From: Stentor roeselii
Lineage: Eukaryota > Ciliophora > Heterotrichea > Heterotrichida > Stentoridae
Assembly: GCA_006503475.1 (NCBI GenBank)
Contig: RSEH01000132.1
Location: forward strand, 62,001 to 126,000
DNA: 64,000 nucleotides
Direction of reading: 5' to 3'
Positions 27,564 to 37,830 of this stretch are shown piece after piece. The position numbers and the translations under genes are program-made. Within the stretch, counting starts at the first letter, position 1; each line of letters begins with the position of its first letter. A model generated the notes under the pieces. The model was not told where the DNA came from. It searched no databases and saw nothing but the letters and a program-made list of their open reading frames with translations.

Positions 27564-28796
27564 ATGCTAATCTCCATTATAGACTTACCGTCAGAGCTTC
27601 AAATTCTAATCTTTGAGCATCTTCCATTATTCGATATCGTCCAATGCGAAAAAGTAAGCAAGACCTGGTACAATCTTCTCAGTTCTTCAAATGCTTCCTG
27701 CCTTTACAAGTCAATCGATGTTAAAAAGAGAGAAGGTGAGTCTTGTTATCTCTGGCTTAGCAAAAAGCTTTCAATTCATAAAGCATTTAAGCTGAACTTC
27801 TCAGGATGTCGCTTTGATCATTTATCACTTTCTAATCTTTTGTTCCTAGCGAGTGATTCATTGGAAACTCTTGATATTTCATTTCATATACTTACATCAA
27901 AGTTTTTTACTGATTTGTCCTTTATTTCACTAAAAAAACTTATTATTAATGACTCAAAGTTGAAAGATTCAAATCTTGAGCTAGTTCTTTCAATACCTCA
28001 ACTGGAGCACTTGAACATAAATTACAACAGTTCTCTAATCGGAAGACCATTATCCAGCACAGACCGCAAGTTAAAAGCCCTGTGGTTCGAAGGTTGCGAG
28101 CGAATCGAATACCAACACATATTAACCTACGTTCAAAACCACGGAAGTTCCTTATCCCAGCTAGGTATCGACGGCGAGTATTATTCATGTGACGAAGTCT
28201 GCACAATCCTAACATTTTCTCCAAACTTACTCCAATTCGCGATCGAATTCGCCAATGAAATGAGCGGGTGGCTTTCAGACTACCTAATAAAAAACGACTG
28301 GGAACACCTTAAAATCAGAAGAGCTTTAAACATCCCTACATCCTCCTTCAGTAAAATATTCGAAATGAACCTTTCAAAGCTTCTTCTTCTAAACCTCGCT
28401 GAATGCACTTATGTCGACGACTCAATTTGCATAATGATTTCCAAGAACTGCCCAAATCTCGAAAATTTTACATTAACCTGGTGCTCAGATGTAAGCGACT
28501 CAGGAATAGAAAAAGTTATTTTTTCTTGTTCTCGTTTAAAGTTCGTTGATTTGACGGGACTTAAGGAAATCACTGACAGGTCCTTTCCACTCGAGCCGCT
28601 TGGAGTTTATCGTAGTTTGGAAATGGTTGTTTTGGAAAAGTGCAACAAGATCTCTGATGAGCATCTTTGGAAGTTGTCAGAAGAGTACCCTGGGATTAAG
28701 ATCAAGAACTACTATGGAGAGTTTAAAGAAGGGTGGACTGGAATCGCTGGACTTGAGTTACGGATGAAGAAAGCAAGAAATAATGATAATTTTTAA
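27564..28796 (+). CDS. F-box and leucine-rich repeat protein (FBXL type)
   Basis: A probable substrate receptor of an SCF (Skp1-cullin-F-box) ubiquitin ligase. The F-box is at residues about 5-42 (IIDLPSELQILIFEHLPLFDIVQCEKVSKTWYNLL). LRRs of the Cys-containing FBXL type follow to residue about 385 (for example LLLLNLAECTYVDDSICIMISKNCPNLENFTLTWCSDVSDSGIEKVIFSCSRLKF, in two adjacent repeats). The substrate is unknown. At 410 aa it is a usual size for FBXL proteins. Confidence 0.9.
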   Translation: MLISIIDLPSELQILIFEHLPLFDIVQCEKVSKTWYNLLSSSNASCLYKSIDVKKREGESCYLWLSKKLSIHKAFKLNFSGCRFDHLSLSNLLFLASDSLETLDISFHILTSKFFTDLSFISLKKLIINDSKLKDSNLELVLSIPQLEHLNINYNSSLIGRPLSSTDRKLKALWFEGCERIEYQHILTYVQNHGSSLSQLGIDGEYYSCDEVCTILTFSPNLLQFAIEFANEMSGWLSDYLIKNDWEHLKIRRALNIPTSSFSKIFEMNLSKLLLLNLAECTYVDDSICIMISKNCPNLENFTLTWCSDVSDSGIEKVIFSCSRLKFVDLTGLKEITDRSFPLEPLGVYRSLEMVVLEKCNKISDEHLWKLSEEYPGIKIKNYYGEFKEGWTGIAGLELRMKKARNNDNF

Positions 28797-28860
28797 TGCA
28801 TTTTCGTGGAATTATGATTAATACACAGTTTATTTACTGTGATTTTTTCGCTTATGAATA

Positions 28861-30861
28861 ATGGATTTCAACTTATTCCTTGAAAAATCACTTAACAAAA
28901 GGTCAGAAAGTTTTAATTCTACCCTTCCTAGCATTTCAACTGCATCAAGTGACTCAAAGTTCGGCCTTCAAGACTCGAAAAATTCAATAATCGGTCTTTC
29001 TCCTGAAGAGATGTTGAAAGAAATAAACCAGTCATTAAAACAAATAAAAGAATCAGATGATCTTATTCGAAAACTAGCTGAAAGCCAAACAAATTTAAAA
29101 CTATTGGAAAATTCCTCAAAAAATTTCATTCTACGTCTTCCGAAGTACAAATTTCACTTTCAAAGCCTTCCAATTACTGAAGAGTTTCGATCACGAAGAA
29201 ATGACATAAATTTAGAAATCTGCCAAATCAGGAAAATGCGACCTCGAATAAAAAATGATACTTTTTCTCTAATTGACCCTGATGAGAACATCAGTACAGT
29301 GATTCAAAGTTTTGAAAGTAAAAATATCATTTTTCGTCCATCAGGGAAGCGAGTTTCAATTCATTCTTTCGGCGCTTCAACTGAAAATGTTCAAATAGTG
29401 CGAAATCGTAAGTCTTCCTTATTAAACCCAAATCTTGGAGAAGTTTTAGAGTCGTCTTCATCGTCCGAGTCTTCAGCGGAAGAGCAGAAAATCCCAAAGC
29501 TCTACATCGAGCGACAGGCTCTTTACACAACTCCTTTGACTTGCCGTTATTCTTGTCTTTGTGAAGGAAAATCTGAAGGTCTTTCCAGGAAAGACTATAA
29601 AAAAAACAAGTTTAAAGGAAACCGGTTTACCTCATCATCTGAGATTTCAAATAAAAAAGTGATAAAATTCGGATACCTCAACAAAAGAATGGCAAAAACT
29701 AATAAATTCCATCCGAGATGGGTAGTCCTCAGTGGATTCAAGCTTTTTTGGTACAGATCTCAAAGCAGTGGGCACTTTAAAGGACAAATCACCCTGACCG
29801 ACTCTTTACTCTCCCAGATCGAGGTAGGCAAAGAGCGATGTTTATCAATAACAGGCCTCGAGCGTCAATTCGACTTTTTAAACGACAGACAAGGCACTGA
29901 ATGGAAAAACGTCCTTAACAGTCAAATCGGTTTCAAAAGTTACTTAAGCACTTTTTCCAACCCTTCTTACACCCTACTAGAGTACTTCCAAGACCTGAAC
30001 ACAATATCCCTCCGCCTTGAAAACCTTTCAGATTCCGAAGATCTAACTTTTTCCCTATTTAAATTCATAAGTTTTTCCCTTCCAGCTCACGAAAGACTTG
30101 AAACTTTAGAACTTTTCAACTGCCAGGTCACAGACGAAATCGTTTTTAACCTCTGTGAGATGATTAAAGGCAATTGCCACATCAAAGCCTTGCTACTCGC
30201 TCAGAACTTCTTGACCAGCAAAGCAGCGGGAAGCCTTGCCTCTCTCATCAAACAAGAAGAGGCGGAGTTCAACAGCATCATGACCCTCGACCTTTCGAAT
30301 AACGGGCAGGTTTCAGATGAAGGAGTTGAAATGATTGCCGGGGCTCTTACTGTTCGCTTCGAGCAGCTTTTCTTCCCGAATAGTCTTCATCAGGTGCCGA
30401 TTTACTCGTTGAAGCTTAACTTTATCGGCATGAAGGACAGAGGACTACTTGCTTTGAATAAAGTCGTCTCCAGGGCGCAGCAGATTATGCAAGATGAAGA
30501 AATTGACTCAAGAATGACTTTAGAAATCAGTGGAAATCTTTTCGGTAGTCAAAGTTTTCAAACTTTTGCGGAAAGTCTTGCGCAATTTCGAGGTATCTCG
30601 AAATTGAATATTAGTGAATGTAGTGGCTTGCGGGATTTGGATGTTGTTAGACTTGTTGATGCTTTAGGAAGCAACTTTTCTATCACTGATCTTGATTTGA
30701 CGGGGATTAAGATCACCCGCAGTGGGTATCAGGAACTTTTCACGCTTTTCAATCAGAACTGCTCGATTCGCAATGTTAGGGTGTTGATTGATGATGAGTT
30801 TAAAATCGCGGTAGTTGAAAAAGGGACGATTATGAAACATTTTTCAATTTTGGGAGAGTAG
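28861..30861 (+). CDS. PH-domain and leucine-rich-repeat protein, 666 aa
   Basis: Residues 1-260 are low-complexity, with helical stretches and an acidic Ser cluster (ESSSSSESSAEEQK). Residues about 268-355 form a PH domain (KFGYLNKRMAKTNKFHPRWVVLSGFKLFWYRS ... ending GTEWKNVLNSQIG, with the invariant Trp). RI/NLR-type leucine-rich repeats run from about 395 to 655 (LETLELFNCQVTDEIVFNLCEMIKG...ITDLDLTGIKITRSG). PH-LRR layouts occur in actin and membrane regulators such as CARMIL, but no CARMIL C-terminus is present. It would localise to phosphoinositide membranes (inference). The next gene starts 24 bp downstream. Confidence 0.85.
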   Translation: MDFNLFLEKSLNKRSESFNSTLPSISTASSDSKFGLQDSKNSIIGLSPEEMLKEINQSLKQIKESDDLIRKLAESQTNLKLLENSSKNFILRLPKYKFHFQSLPITEEFRSRRNDINLEICQIRKMRPRIKNDTFSLIDPDENISTVIQSFESKNIIFRPSGKRVSIHSFGASTENVQIVRNRKSSLLNPNLGEVLESSSSSESSAEEQKIPKLYIERQALYTTPLTCRYSCLCEGKSEGLSRKDYKKNKFKGNRFTSSSEISNKKVIKFGYLNKRMAKTNKFHPRWVVLSGFKLFWYRSQSSGHFKGQITLTDSLLSQIEVGKERCLSITGLERQFDFLNDRQGTEWKNVLNSQIGFKSYLSTFSNPSYTLLEYFQDLNTISLRLENLSDSEDLTFSLFKFISFSLPAHERLETLELFNCQVTDEIVFNLCEMIKGNCHIKALLLAQNFLTSKAAGSLASLIKQEEAEFNSIMTLDLSNNGQVSDEGVEMIAGALTVRFEQLFFPNSLHQVPIYSLKLNFIGMKDRGLLALNKVVSRAQQIMQDEEIDSRMTLEISGNLFGSQSFQTFAESLAQFRGISKLNISECSGLRDLDVVRLVDALGSNFSITDLDLTGIKITRSGYQELFTLFNQNCSIRNVRVLIDDEFKIAVVEKGTIMKHFSILGE

Positions 30862-30885
30862 TGGAAAACGGAAATAGTAATAAAA

Positions 30886-32112
30886 ATGTTGTACTTTGGA
30901 ATTTGTCTTGTGATAGTTAGTAGCAAGTATATTAACTCGTATCTTGCACTTACTGAAGAGAATCCTTGGCAGCCCTTGACTGATTTTGGAATGACGATTG
31001 GAACTGGAAATTTTACTTTTAGAGCTAAGTCTGCTAATCCGACTCCGGGTGACAACTCACTTTCAAAAATTCAGTTTTCTTTGTACCTGGCTAATGACTG
31101 GGTACCCACCCTAGCTCGTCAGAAGTGCAGCGAAAAGTCACTCGACGCGATAAAGTCTTACGACGTGCTGATTCCAGCAAATGGTGAATGGAGTGAAGAC
31201 ATAATCGGAAAACTAACTCAAAGACGTAAGCCACAAGTTTGGTATTTCGTGATTTCTGACTGCAAAGGTGACTTAAAGTCCAGTAAAATAAAAGTGCAAC
31301 TTTCAGTAGTAAACCCAGGCAACGAGCACTTCCCAGCTGAAATGATTGGAGTGAATAACGTCTACTGGTTCATCCTCGCCTTGTTACTCGTCGCTTTAGG
31401 AAAGAACTCTTATGAGTTCTTTTTCAAAATCAAATCAGAAGGAGACGTTTCAGGGCCTTTAGCGTGGTTGATTTTTTCTATCATTTTTCATATCATTGGT
31501 GTTTGCTTTGCATGCATTCATTATTATTTTTACTCAAGTGACGGTGAAGGTCTTGGAGTTTTAGAGTTTTTTTCTGAGTTGTTTTTAGTTCTTTCCAGTC
31601 TTGCAGTGTCTTGCCTGCTGATTATTATTGCTAGTGGATGGACATTGGTTTATAAAGAATTCCCTTCACCTGAAAAGTTCTTACCTGGCATGTTTTTGGT
31701 ACTTTTCTGTCATTTGATGACTATTGCTGTTGACTTTGTCGGTGAAAAGACTGGGTTCAGCAAGTATGAAGGGTGGAAGGGGTTGATTATTATTTTCATC
31801 AACTTGCTCATGTTTTGTTGGTTCTTGTGGAATGTTTGGGAAACTAACAAAAATAAAGCATTGAAAAATACGGGGTTTTTTTATTTGCTTGGATTGGCTG
31901 GAACTGTTTTTTTCTTAGCGGTTCCTTTGCTGGTATTTGGAACTTACTTGTTTCCTTTGCATCGTAGGGAACTGGTTATGATCACTGGAAGTCATTTAGT
32001 CCAAACTGCAATTTTTTACTTCTTGTTCTTGATTTTTACTGGGAAAGGAGATTATCATAAGATGAACACGGTTCTCAATATTCTGCCTGGATCTAGGTCA
32101 CATATTTATTAA
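30886..32112 (+). CDS. seven-transmembrane protein of the GPR180/TMEM145 family
   Basis: 408 aa with a signal peptide (about 1-22), an external domain of about 130 residues, then seven membrane spans between about 155 and 390. The pre-TM block LSVVNPGNEHFPAEMIGVNNVYW and the TM core (CWFLWNVWETNKNKA; HRRELVMITGSHLVQTAIFYFLFLIF) fit the rhodopsin-like family that includes intimal-thickness receptor GPR180 and TMEM145. The ligand and coupling are unknown in this family. The ATG is 24 bp after the previous stop. Confidence 0.75.
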   Translation: MLYFGICLVIVSSKYINSYLALTEENPWQPLTDFGMTIGTGNFTFRAKSANPTPGDNSLSKIQFSLYLANDWVPTLARQKCSEKSLDAIKSYDVLIPANGEWSEDIIGKLTQRRKPQVWYFVISDCKGDLKSSKIKVQLSVVNPGNEHFPAEMIGVNNVYWFILALLLVALGKNSYEFFFKIKSEGDVSGPLAWLIFSIIFHIIGVCFACIHYYFYSSDGEGLGVLEFFSELFLVLSSLAVSCLLIIIASGWTLVYKEFPSPEKFLPGMFLVLFCHLMTIAVDFVGEKTGFSKYEGWKGLIIIFINLLMFCWFLWNVWETNKNKALKNTGFFYLLGLAGTVFFLAVPLLVFGTYLFPLHRRELVMITGSHLVQTAIFYFLFLIFTGKGDYHKMNTVLNILPGSRSHIY

Positions 32113-33435
32113 TTAGGGTTTGATAAGTGGTTTATGGTTGAAAATGATGAAAGTAGGTTTCTATAATTATTTAATTAGGAATTGTGTTTAGGTTGGAGGA
32201 TTAAGTGTTATTTTATTATTTTTTTAGGTGCTTTGAATTATTTTTTTTAATGGTTTAGAATTGGGATTTGGTGATTACCGAAAATTTTCAAGGTAATATA
32301 TTATAAGGATTTCCTATATTTTTTAATTGAAGAAAGTTGGGAATGATTAGAAAGGATGAAAACTAATTTTCTAAGGTAACAAAAATTGATAAATAGCTTT
32401 CATTGAAGTATTCATTTTAAGATAAGAAATTCTATTTTTTTTGAAAATTAATCTGTGGTTATCACAATAGGAATTTTAAGTCGATTCTAAGAAATTTACT
32501 GAAACAATTTAATCCTCGCCTTTTATTTCTTAGTTCAAATTCAAGAAAATAACTGTATATAGAGAAGATAGCCAAGCATTAATCACTTGATGAAGAAAAC
32601 TATTTAAAAAAGAATTAAATAACTTGGATTCAACGAAATGATAATTATTATGGTTATGTATCAGTGTTCATATTTGATACTTTCTATTTTATGGTTAACA
32701 TCGGAGTTATTTTAAGATTTCTATAAAAATCTTTAATTCAAATTCTCTTGAAATATCAAAATTTTATTTAACTTCACAGATTGATTTGTGTGAAGAAAGC
32801 TGACTTGCTAGTTAATTGAATGAGTATTTTTGTGCTGTTTCAAACATGGCTTTGATGACAAAAGCTTTTTTGGCAGAATTAAATTTAACTATGAGATTGG
32901 GTTTTTGAAAGTAAAAACATTTTCTAATAATTAAGCCGATTAAGTAGATTTGTGGCATTTAATAAAATTGTTTTATCTTATAAATATTATAGGATGTATA
33001 TTCAAGGTATAAACGCTTTGAATAAAATGTATTCAATTTTGATGAAGTTTACAACTTTTACCATCATAAGGTTTAACTTTCAATTATTTTAACAAACTTC
33101 TTCTAATTCAAAACTAAATCACAAATCCTAAGAATGAGAATATCAAAAACTTCTCAATACAAAAAAATCAAAAATTCGCAAAACTTCTTTAATTTTCCAA
33201 ATCTCGAAACTTATTCCCCACATCAATAGTCAGTACTTTAAAAGGCAATATCCAAGGCAAAATTTTATTCCTAATAAAAAAAGCTAGCTTGAGTCAATCC
33301 TCCGAGAATAAAAATAAATCTTTAGTAGTTTTTTAAAACTTTATAAACTTTTTGAAATTATCCCAAAAATAGTTTTAATCAAGTGTAATCAAATCTAAAA
33401 ATCATATTTTAAAGCTAAATAATCCTCAGATAACT
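32113..33435. other. long intergenic, no gene seen
   Basis: 1.3 kb of AT-rich sequence at the start of a sparse region. I found no short frame with a recognisable product, no tRNA-like box and no repeat longer than simple A/T tracts. Confidence 0.4.
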
Positions 33436-33867
33436 TCAATTTTCTTCAAATTCGATCAAAATTTTAGGTACTGGCAATCTGATATCGAAACTCTGCGGGC
33501 TCACTGGAGGAAGTAAAACTTTTTCTGATTTTTTTCCTTTTTTGTGAAACGTGGTAAGATGACTAGGTTTTTTTCCGAAGAGTTCTATGACCAAAGAAGC
33601 TAAAGTCTTTAAGTCGTAGAAGCAGTGGACAGGATTTTCAGTTTTTGATTTATGAAGCAGCCTGTGGCAAGACAGCTGACTTGCCTGCTTGTATTTAAGA
33701 TTGCATCCAGGAAATTTGCATATGAAGGAATTTTCCCCTGTGTGAAGATTCATGTGTTGATTCAGATTCTGCTTAGAAGAAAGTCGCTTTTGGCATACTG
33801 AGCATAGAAAAGTTGGCTTCGATTGATTTTTTTCTTGCATTTTTTGTAAAGTATGAGCCATTGACAT
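33436..33867 (-). CDS. two-finger C2H2 zinc-finger protein, 143 aa
   Basis: Two C2H2 fingers occupy residues about 21-74: CSVCQKRLSSKQNLNQHMNLH, a TGE-type linker, then CKFPGCNLKYKQASQLSCHRLLH. The conserved linker is HTGENSF. The tail carries DLKTLASLVIELFGKK and ends with Pro-rich and acidic residues. It is clearly paralogous to the gene at 36338-36742, which shares SSKQNL, CKFPGC, ASQLSCH and the DLKT tail helix. Likely a DNA-binding regulator; target unknown. Confidence 0.85.
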   Translation of the reverse strand: MSMAHTLQKMQEKNQSKPTFLCSVCQKRLSSKQNLNQHMNLHTGENSFICKFPGCNLKYKQASQLSCHRLLHKSKTENPVHCFYDLKTLASLVIELFGKKPSHLTTFHKKGKKSEKVLLPPVSPQSFDIRLPVPKILIEFEEN

Positions 33868-34775
33868 ATATTTTGATTGAATTCAAATAAAGACTTAATG
33901 TAAGAATATTTCAAGAATTATTGAGTTTTAGTATCCAAAGTATTTGGATTCAATTTATAGATTTTTTTGGTATGTGAAAATTTTTATGGATTATTAGAAG
34001 TTTTGGCTCATCTTGAATATTTTGTATTCAAAATTTTTTGGGTGTCTAAATTTGTACTTCATTAAGAATTTTTATTAAAATTTATAAATTTTTTTTTTAC
34101 GATTTTTCAAATACAAACTTTAATAATGCTGACATTATCAATCACCTAAACATAGACTAGAAGTAAGTTTTCTAACTAAAAAGTGCTATTAAATTAAGAA
34201 AATTTCAAAAAATTACAAAATTGATTAGATTTGGTTTTAACTATTAGGCTAGGTAAAATATCCTTAAAATTATAGATTAGGGATTGTCAGGCGATAATTG
34301 TAATTCTTTAGTCCGAAGAATTATAATATAATTAACGAAACGTTAGTGCTTTAGTATGATTAGTAGATTGAAATGATTGATAAAATAGAACAGTTAAAAT
34401 TTTTCGTTTTCAGCAGAAATTCTAATCAACTTAAAAGAATTTTAATCAGGCTCGAAACTAATATAACTTTAATCAGGGAAATTAGCGAATCTAAACAAAT
34501 AATAAAAAATAACCTTTTACCTTCGAAATAGAAGATTTAAAACATAACTTTCTCCCTATTGTGCTCTTTCTTCTGCAATACCTTAACAAATATGCAATAA
34601 TATCTTCAAGATCTCTATAAAAATATCAATAAATACCATTCCTCATTACAAAAGCCTATCTTTCTTAAGTACTAATTCAAAAATGTTAAATAATCAAACT
34701 AAATAATTATCATTCAACCAAAAGACCAAAAATCCAAAAGATATTTGTAAAGTTATCCAAACTAATTATTCAAAT
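33868..34775. other. long intergenic, divergent promoter region
   Basis: About 900 bp of AT-rich DNA between the divergent C2H2 and tail-anchored genes. It has T runs (a 9-10 nt run near 34090) and repeated ttaatcagg words near 34440-34475. No gene seen. Confidence 0.35.
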
Positions 34776-35423
34776 ATGGAATGCAAAAGGAGTTGCCTTA
34801 TGTGCGAAAAACCTCTAAAAAGACACATAAACTACTCCAAACATCACGGAGTATGTGAATCTCATCGTCCTTCTAACATAATTCAGTGCATCCATTGCAA
34901 GTCAATTGTTCCTGTATTAATAACCCAATCCAGTGATGAAGAGATCAAAAATGCTCCTAATAAAGAACTTTTTCTCTTTTCAGAAAGCTGCAAAGGACTC
35001 AGATTAGGAAAAACTCAGAAAATTTTACGATTTGATCCACAACAAAACAAAGCACCACGTCTTATCAACTCTGCCAAACCTCTTGATGAACCTTTTGAAA
35101 AAAAAACTAATAAAATGATTGAAAATCTTTTAGAAATTCCTCATTTTATTCCAAGTGAATGTAAAAACCCTGAATTTCATTCACAGGTTTTGCATCTTCC
35201 TTGTTCAAAGATAGGTCAGGATGATAAACAAAGAGATCAACGTTTGATGCATTGTGAAGACATTTCACAGGATGAGGGTTTTCAGGGTATTACGGAGAAT
35301 TTGAATCCTTTGGTCTTGTTGAATGATGAGGGAAATAATGGTCTTCGAATTATTATCCCAGTTGTATCTGTCTTGATAATCTTTGGTATTTCAATACTAT
35401 TGAAGTTGAAAAATAAGATTTGA
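34776..35423 (+). CDS. tail-anchored protein with N-terminal Cys/His motif, 215 aa
   Basis: I do not recognise this protein. The first ~50 residues have paired CxxC motifs and His residues (CLMCEKPLKRHINYSKHHGVCESH, then CIHCKS), likely a zinc-binding module. The middle is polar and probably disordered. A single hydrophobic segment at about 191-209 (IIIPVVSVLIIFGISILL) followed by KLKNKI ends the protein, as in tail-anchored ER or outer mitochondrial membrane proteins. The zinc module would face the cytosol. It ends in TGA. Confidence 0.65.
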   Translation: MECKRSCLMCEKPLKRHINYSKHHGVCESHRPSNIIQCIHCKSIVPVLITQSSDEEIKNAPNKELFLFSESCKGLRLGKTQKILRFDPQQNKAPRLINSAKPLDEPFEKKTNKMIENLLEIPHFIPSECKNPEFHSQVLHLPCSKIGQDDKQRDQRLMHCEDISQDEGFQGITENLNPLVLLNDEGNNGLRIIIPVVSVLIIFGISILLKLKNKI

Positions 35424-36337
35424 AATAAGGATGATTATTTTAAATTAATTCATCGTAATTTTTTTATTTAAATGAATACTTTTTACTTATGATTTCATTG
35501 CAGGATTAATGTTGTTTTATAATTGTGAATAATCATTTGCTCTAAGAAATTTTATGTTAGATAGTTTGATGAAAAGATTATGATACAATAATCAGAAATA
35601 AATTACAAATCATAATGTTTATTGAGAAAGAGGTAAGATACTTAAAACTCCAAATATCCAAAAAATTTTTAAAATATTTTATATACTCTATTTTTAGAGA
35701 TCTCGAGGTGTTTTAATTTCAATAATTACTATCTTTTTCCTTGTCTTCATATTATTACATCAAATTATATTTGGTAAAAATGCGATAATTTTATATATAA
35801 TCGACTCATATTTGAAAATTTTTAAAATATTTAATATTACTCTATTTTTAGAGATCTCGAGGTGTTTTAATTTCAATAATTACTATCTTTTTCCTTGTCT
35901 ACATATTATTACATTAAATTCTATTTGATAAAATGCGAAAATTTTATATATAATAGACTCATATTGAAAATTTACACAATGAGTAAATTTTTGATGTAAT
36001 CATACTCTAGCCTCTTTATCACATCCCAAAAGAAATTAATATATTTACTTAGAATTACGATGAAATGAATTATTAAAGACTCAAAATGTCTAAAAATTTT
36101 TATTTCAAAAAGACTAAAAATTGATGCGTTTTACATCATTTGAGAAAAAAAATCCTCCCATCAAAACCAGGTGATATTAAAAAAAATTTATGTTAAAATT
36201 CTCTTCAAAGTGAATGAACCCTTCAAAGAAATCCCTTTTTTTGTATCAAATATTTAAGCAAATTAAAAAGCCAATATATTAAATGTAAAAATTTTTTTAG
36301 CCTAAGAGAGAATTATAAGCATTCTAAGTCAAAACAA
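35424..36337. other. intergenic holding a tandem duplication
   Basis: About 910 bp without a gene. It contains the 153-bp direct duplication listed separately; the rest is A/T tracts. Confidence 0.5.
35662..35971 (+). repeat. tandem direct repeat, two copies of about 153 bp
   Basis: Copy 1 is 35662-35814 and copy 2 is 35815 to about 35971. The copies share long identical blocks, including tctatttttagagatctcg and agatctcgaggtgttttaat, with only a few substitutions and small indels. The core holds the palindrome GAGATCTC next to CTCGAG. Each copy has no open frame. The high identity in an otherwise drifting spacer suggests a recent duplication or constraint. Confidence 0.9.
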
Positions 36338-36742
36338 TTAAGCCTGTCTTAATTTAATCAATTCATAATGAAGAGGCAGCTTCACATCACTTTCTTTAAC
36401 CACAATCAAAGGAAGTTTCAATTCATCGTCAGTGAATATCGACTTTTCCGGTTTTGCTTTGAAACCTTTTTTCGAAGTGAAAAGTTGAATCAAAAGCCTT
36501 GCAAAAGTCTTCAAATCTCCTAATTTTTCACTAGGGTCAGAATCTTTTTCCTTATGAAGAACTTTATGGCATGATAGTTGACTTGCATGCTTGTATTCAC
36601 ATTTACATCCTGGGAACTTGCATTTAAAAGGTTTTTCTCCAGTATGGGTATTCAAATGTTGCTTAAGGTTCTGCTTGGAAGAAAGAAACTTCTGACATAT
36701 GGGACACACCAGTGCCGAGGATGCATAATTCACATTCTGCAT
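36338..36742 (-). CDS. two-finger C2H2 zinc-finger protein, 134 aa
   Basis: Paralogue of the 33436-33867 gene. Two C2H2 fingers at residues about 13-66: CPICQKFLSSKQNLKQHLNTH, linker TGEKPFK (a perfect Krueppel-type linker), then CKFPGCKCEYKHASQLSCHKVLH. The tail helix DLKTFARLLIQLF also matches the paralogue. Likely a sequence-specific DNA-binding protein. It sits alone between two long AT-rich spacers. Confidence 0.85.
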   Translation of the reverse strand: MQNVNYASSALVCPICQKFLSSKQNLKQHLNTHTGEKPFKCKFPGCKCEYKHASQLSCHKVLHKEKDSDPSEKLGDLKTFARLLIQLFTSKKGFKAKPEKSIFTDDELKLPLIVVKESDVKLPLHYELIKLRQA

Positions 36743-37830
36743 ATTTTATTAAGGAATTCAATTAAAAAAATTCTGAGATAACCTTTGCTTGGGTTTATTA
36801 GATAAGGTGGTGATAAGGTAAATGAAGTGAAAATTGAAATTTTGGGCTTTTAGTATTGAAAGAAATCTGAAAAAAAGTCGAAGAATTTTAATTACAAAGA
36901 AGAACTTGAAGAGTTTAAGACAGAAACTATATTATTCTACGACTGGAAAAGAAATCTTATGTTTTCATCGAAGAGTAGGAAATTATTAAGTTGAAATTCG
37001 AGATTTAACTCTTTGTAGCTTGGACTTTAAAGGTAATTTTTATGATTGCAGCTCAAAAAGACTAAAAAAACTTTAAAATTTGATTTTGGAGATATGGCTT
37101 AGTGCGCATTGTGCAGATTTAAAATGTGAGCAGGCTTTCAGGCTCTTTATTATTTTCGATAGTAATTGGCCAAATGAATCAAAAACAGGTGATAAGGGAA
37201 ATCTAGGAATTTTAAGAATAGCTTTGAGAGACTTTCAAAAGATTTTATTATAAAGATTGTTTTGGTTCAATCTAGAAATGTCTGAACGCTTTGGCTTTGG
37301 ATTCAAAGTTATCTAGAAAAGATGAATATGTTTCTAATGATAATTAATCGACATCATTTTATTCAAACTAATAAAAAGCCAAAATAATAAGGATGAATCT
37401 GACTTTGAGTTTACTAATTGAAAATATTCAAATTACTCTTCCTCATGAATAATTTTTTACAATAAATGGTTTATTCATTCTAAATTAATAGCTCAGATGA
37501 TTGTTTCATGATGATATTCTTGATATTATTTATCTAAATTGAGTTTTAATATCTTCTATACGCTTGATTTTAATTCAAATACATTTTCATACACTTTTAC
37601 TTTGGGTTTTCTAGATTTAAATTAACTCATGAGGCATAGATATATAATCTTTTTGGTATAGGTTCCGATAACTAATGTTGAAACATTGTAAATTTATGAT
37701 ATTTTAATCTAACAGATAGCACACTTCATATAATTAATCAATGATTCATAAGTACTGTACCTCTTCAAAAAAGCCATTTAATTAATAATTAAAAGTTTGT
37801 TATAGGTATAATAGAGAGTTTGATCAAAAA
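36743..37830. other. long intergenic, no gene seen
   Basis: 1.09 kb of AT-rich DNA. A small GAGC/GCTC hairpin lies near 37129. No frame, tRNA or repeat array could be supported. Confidence 0.35.
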
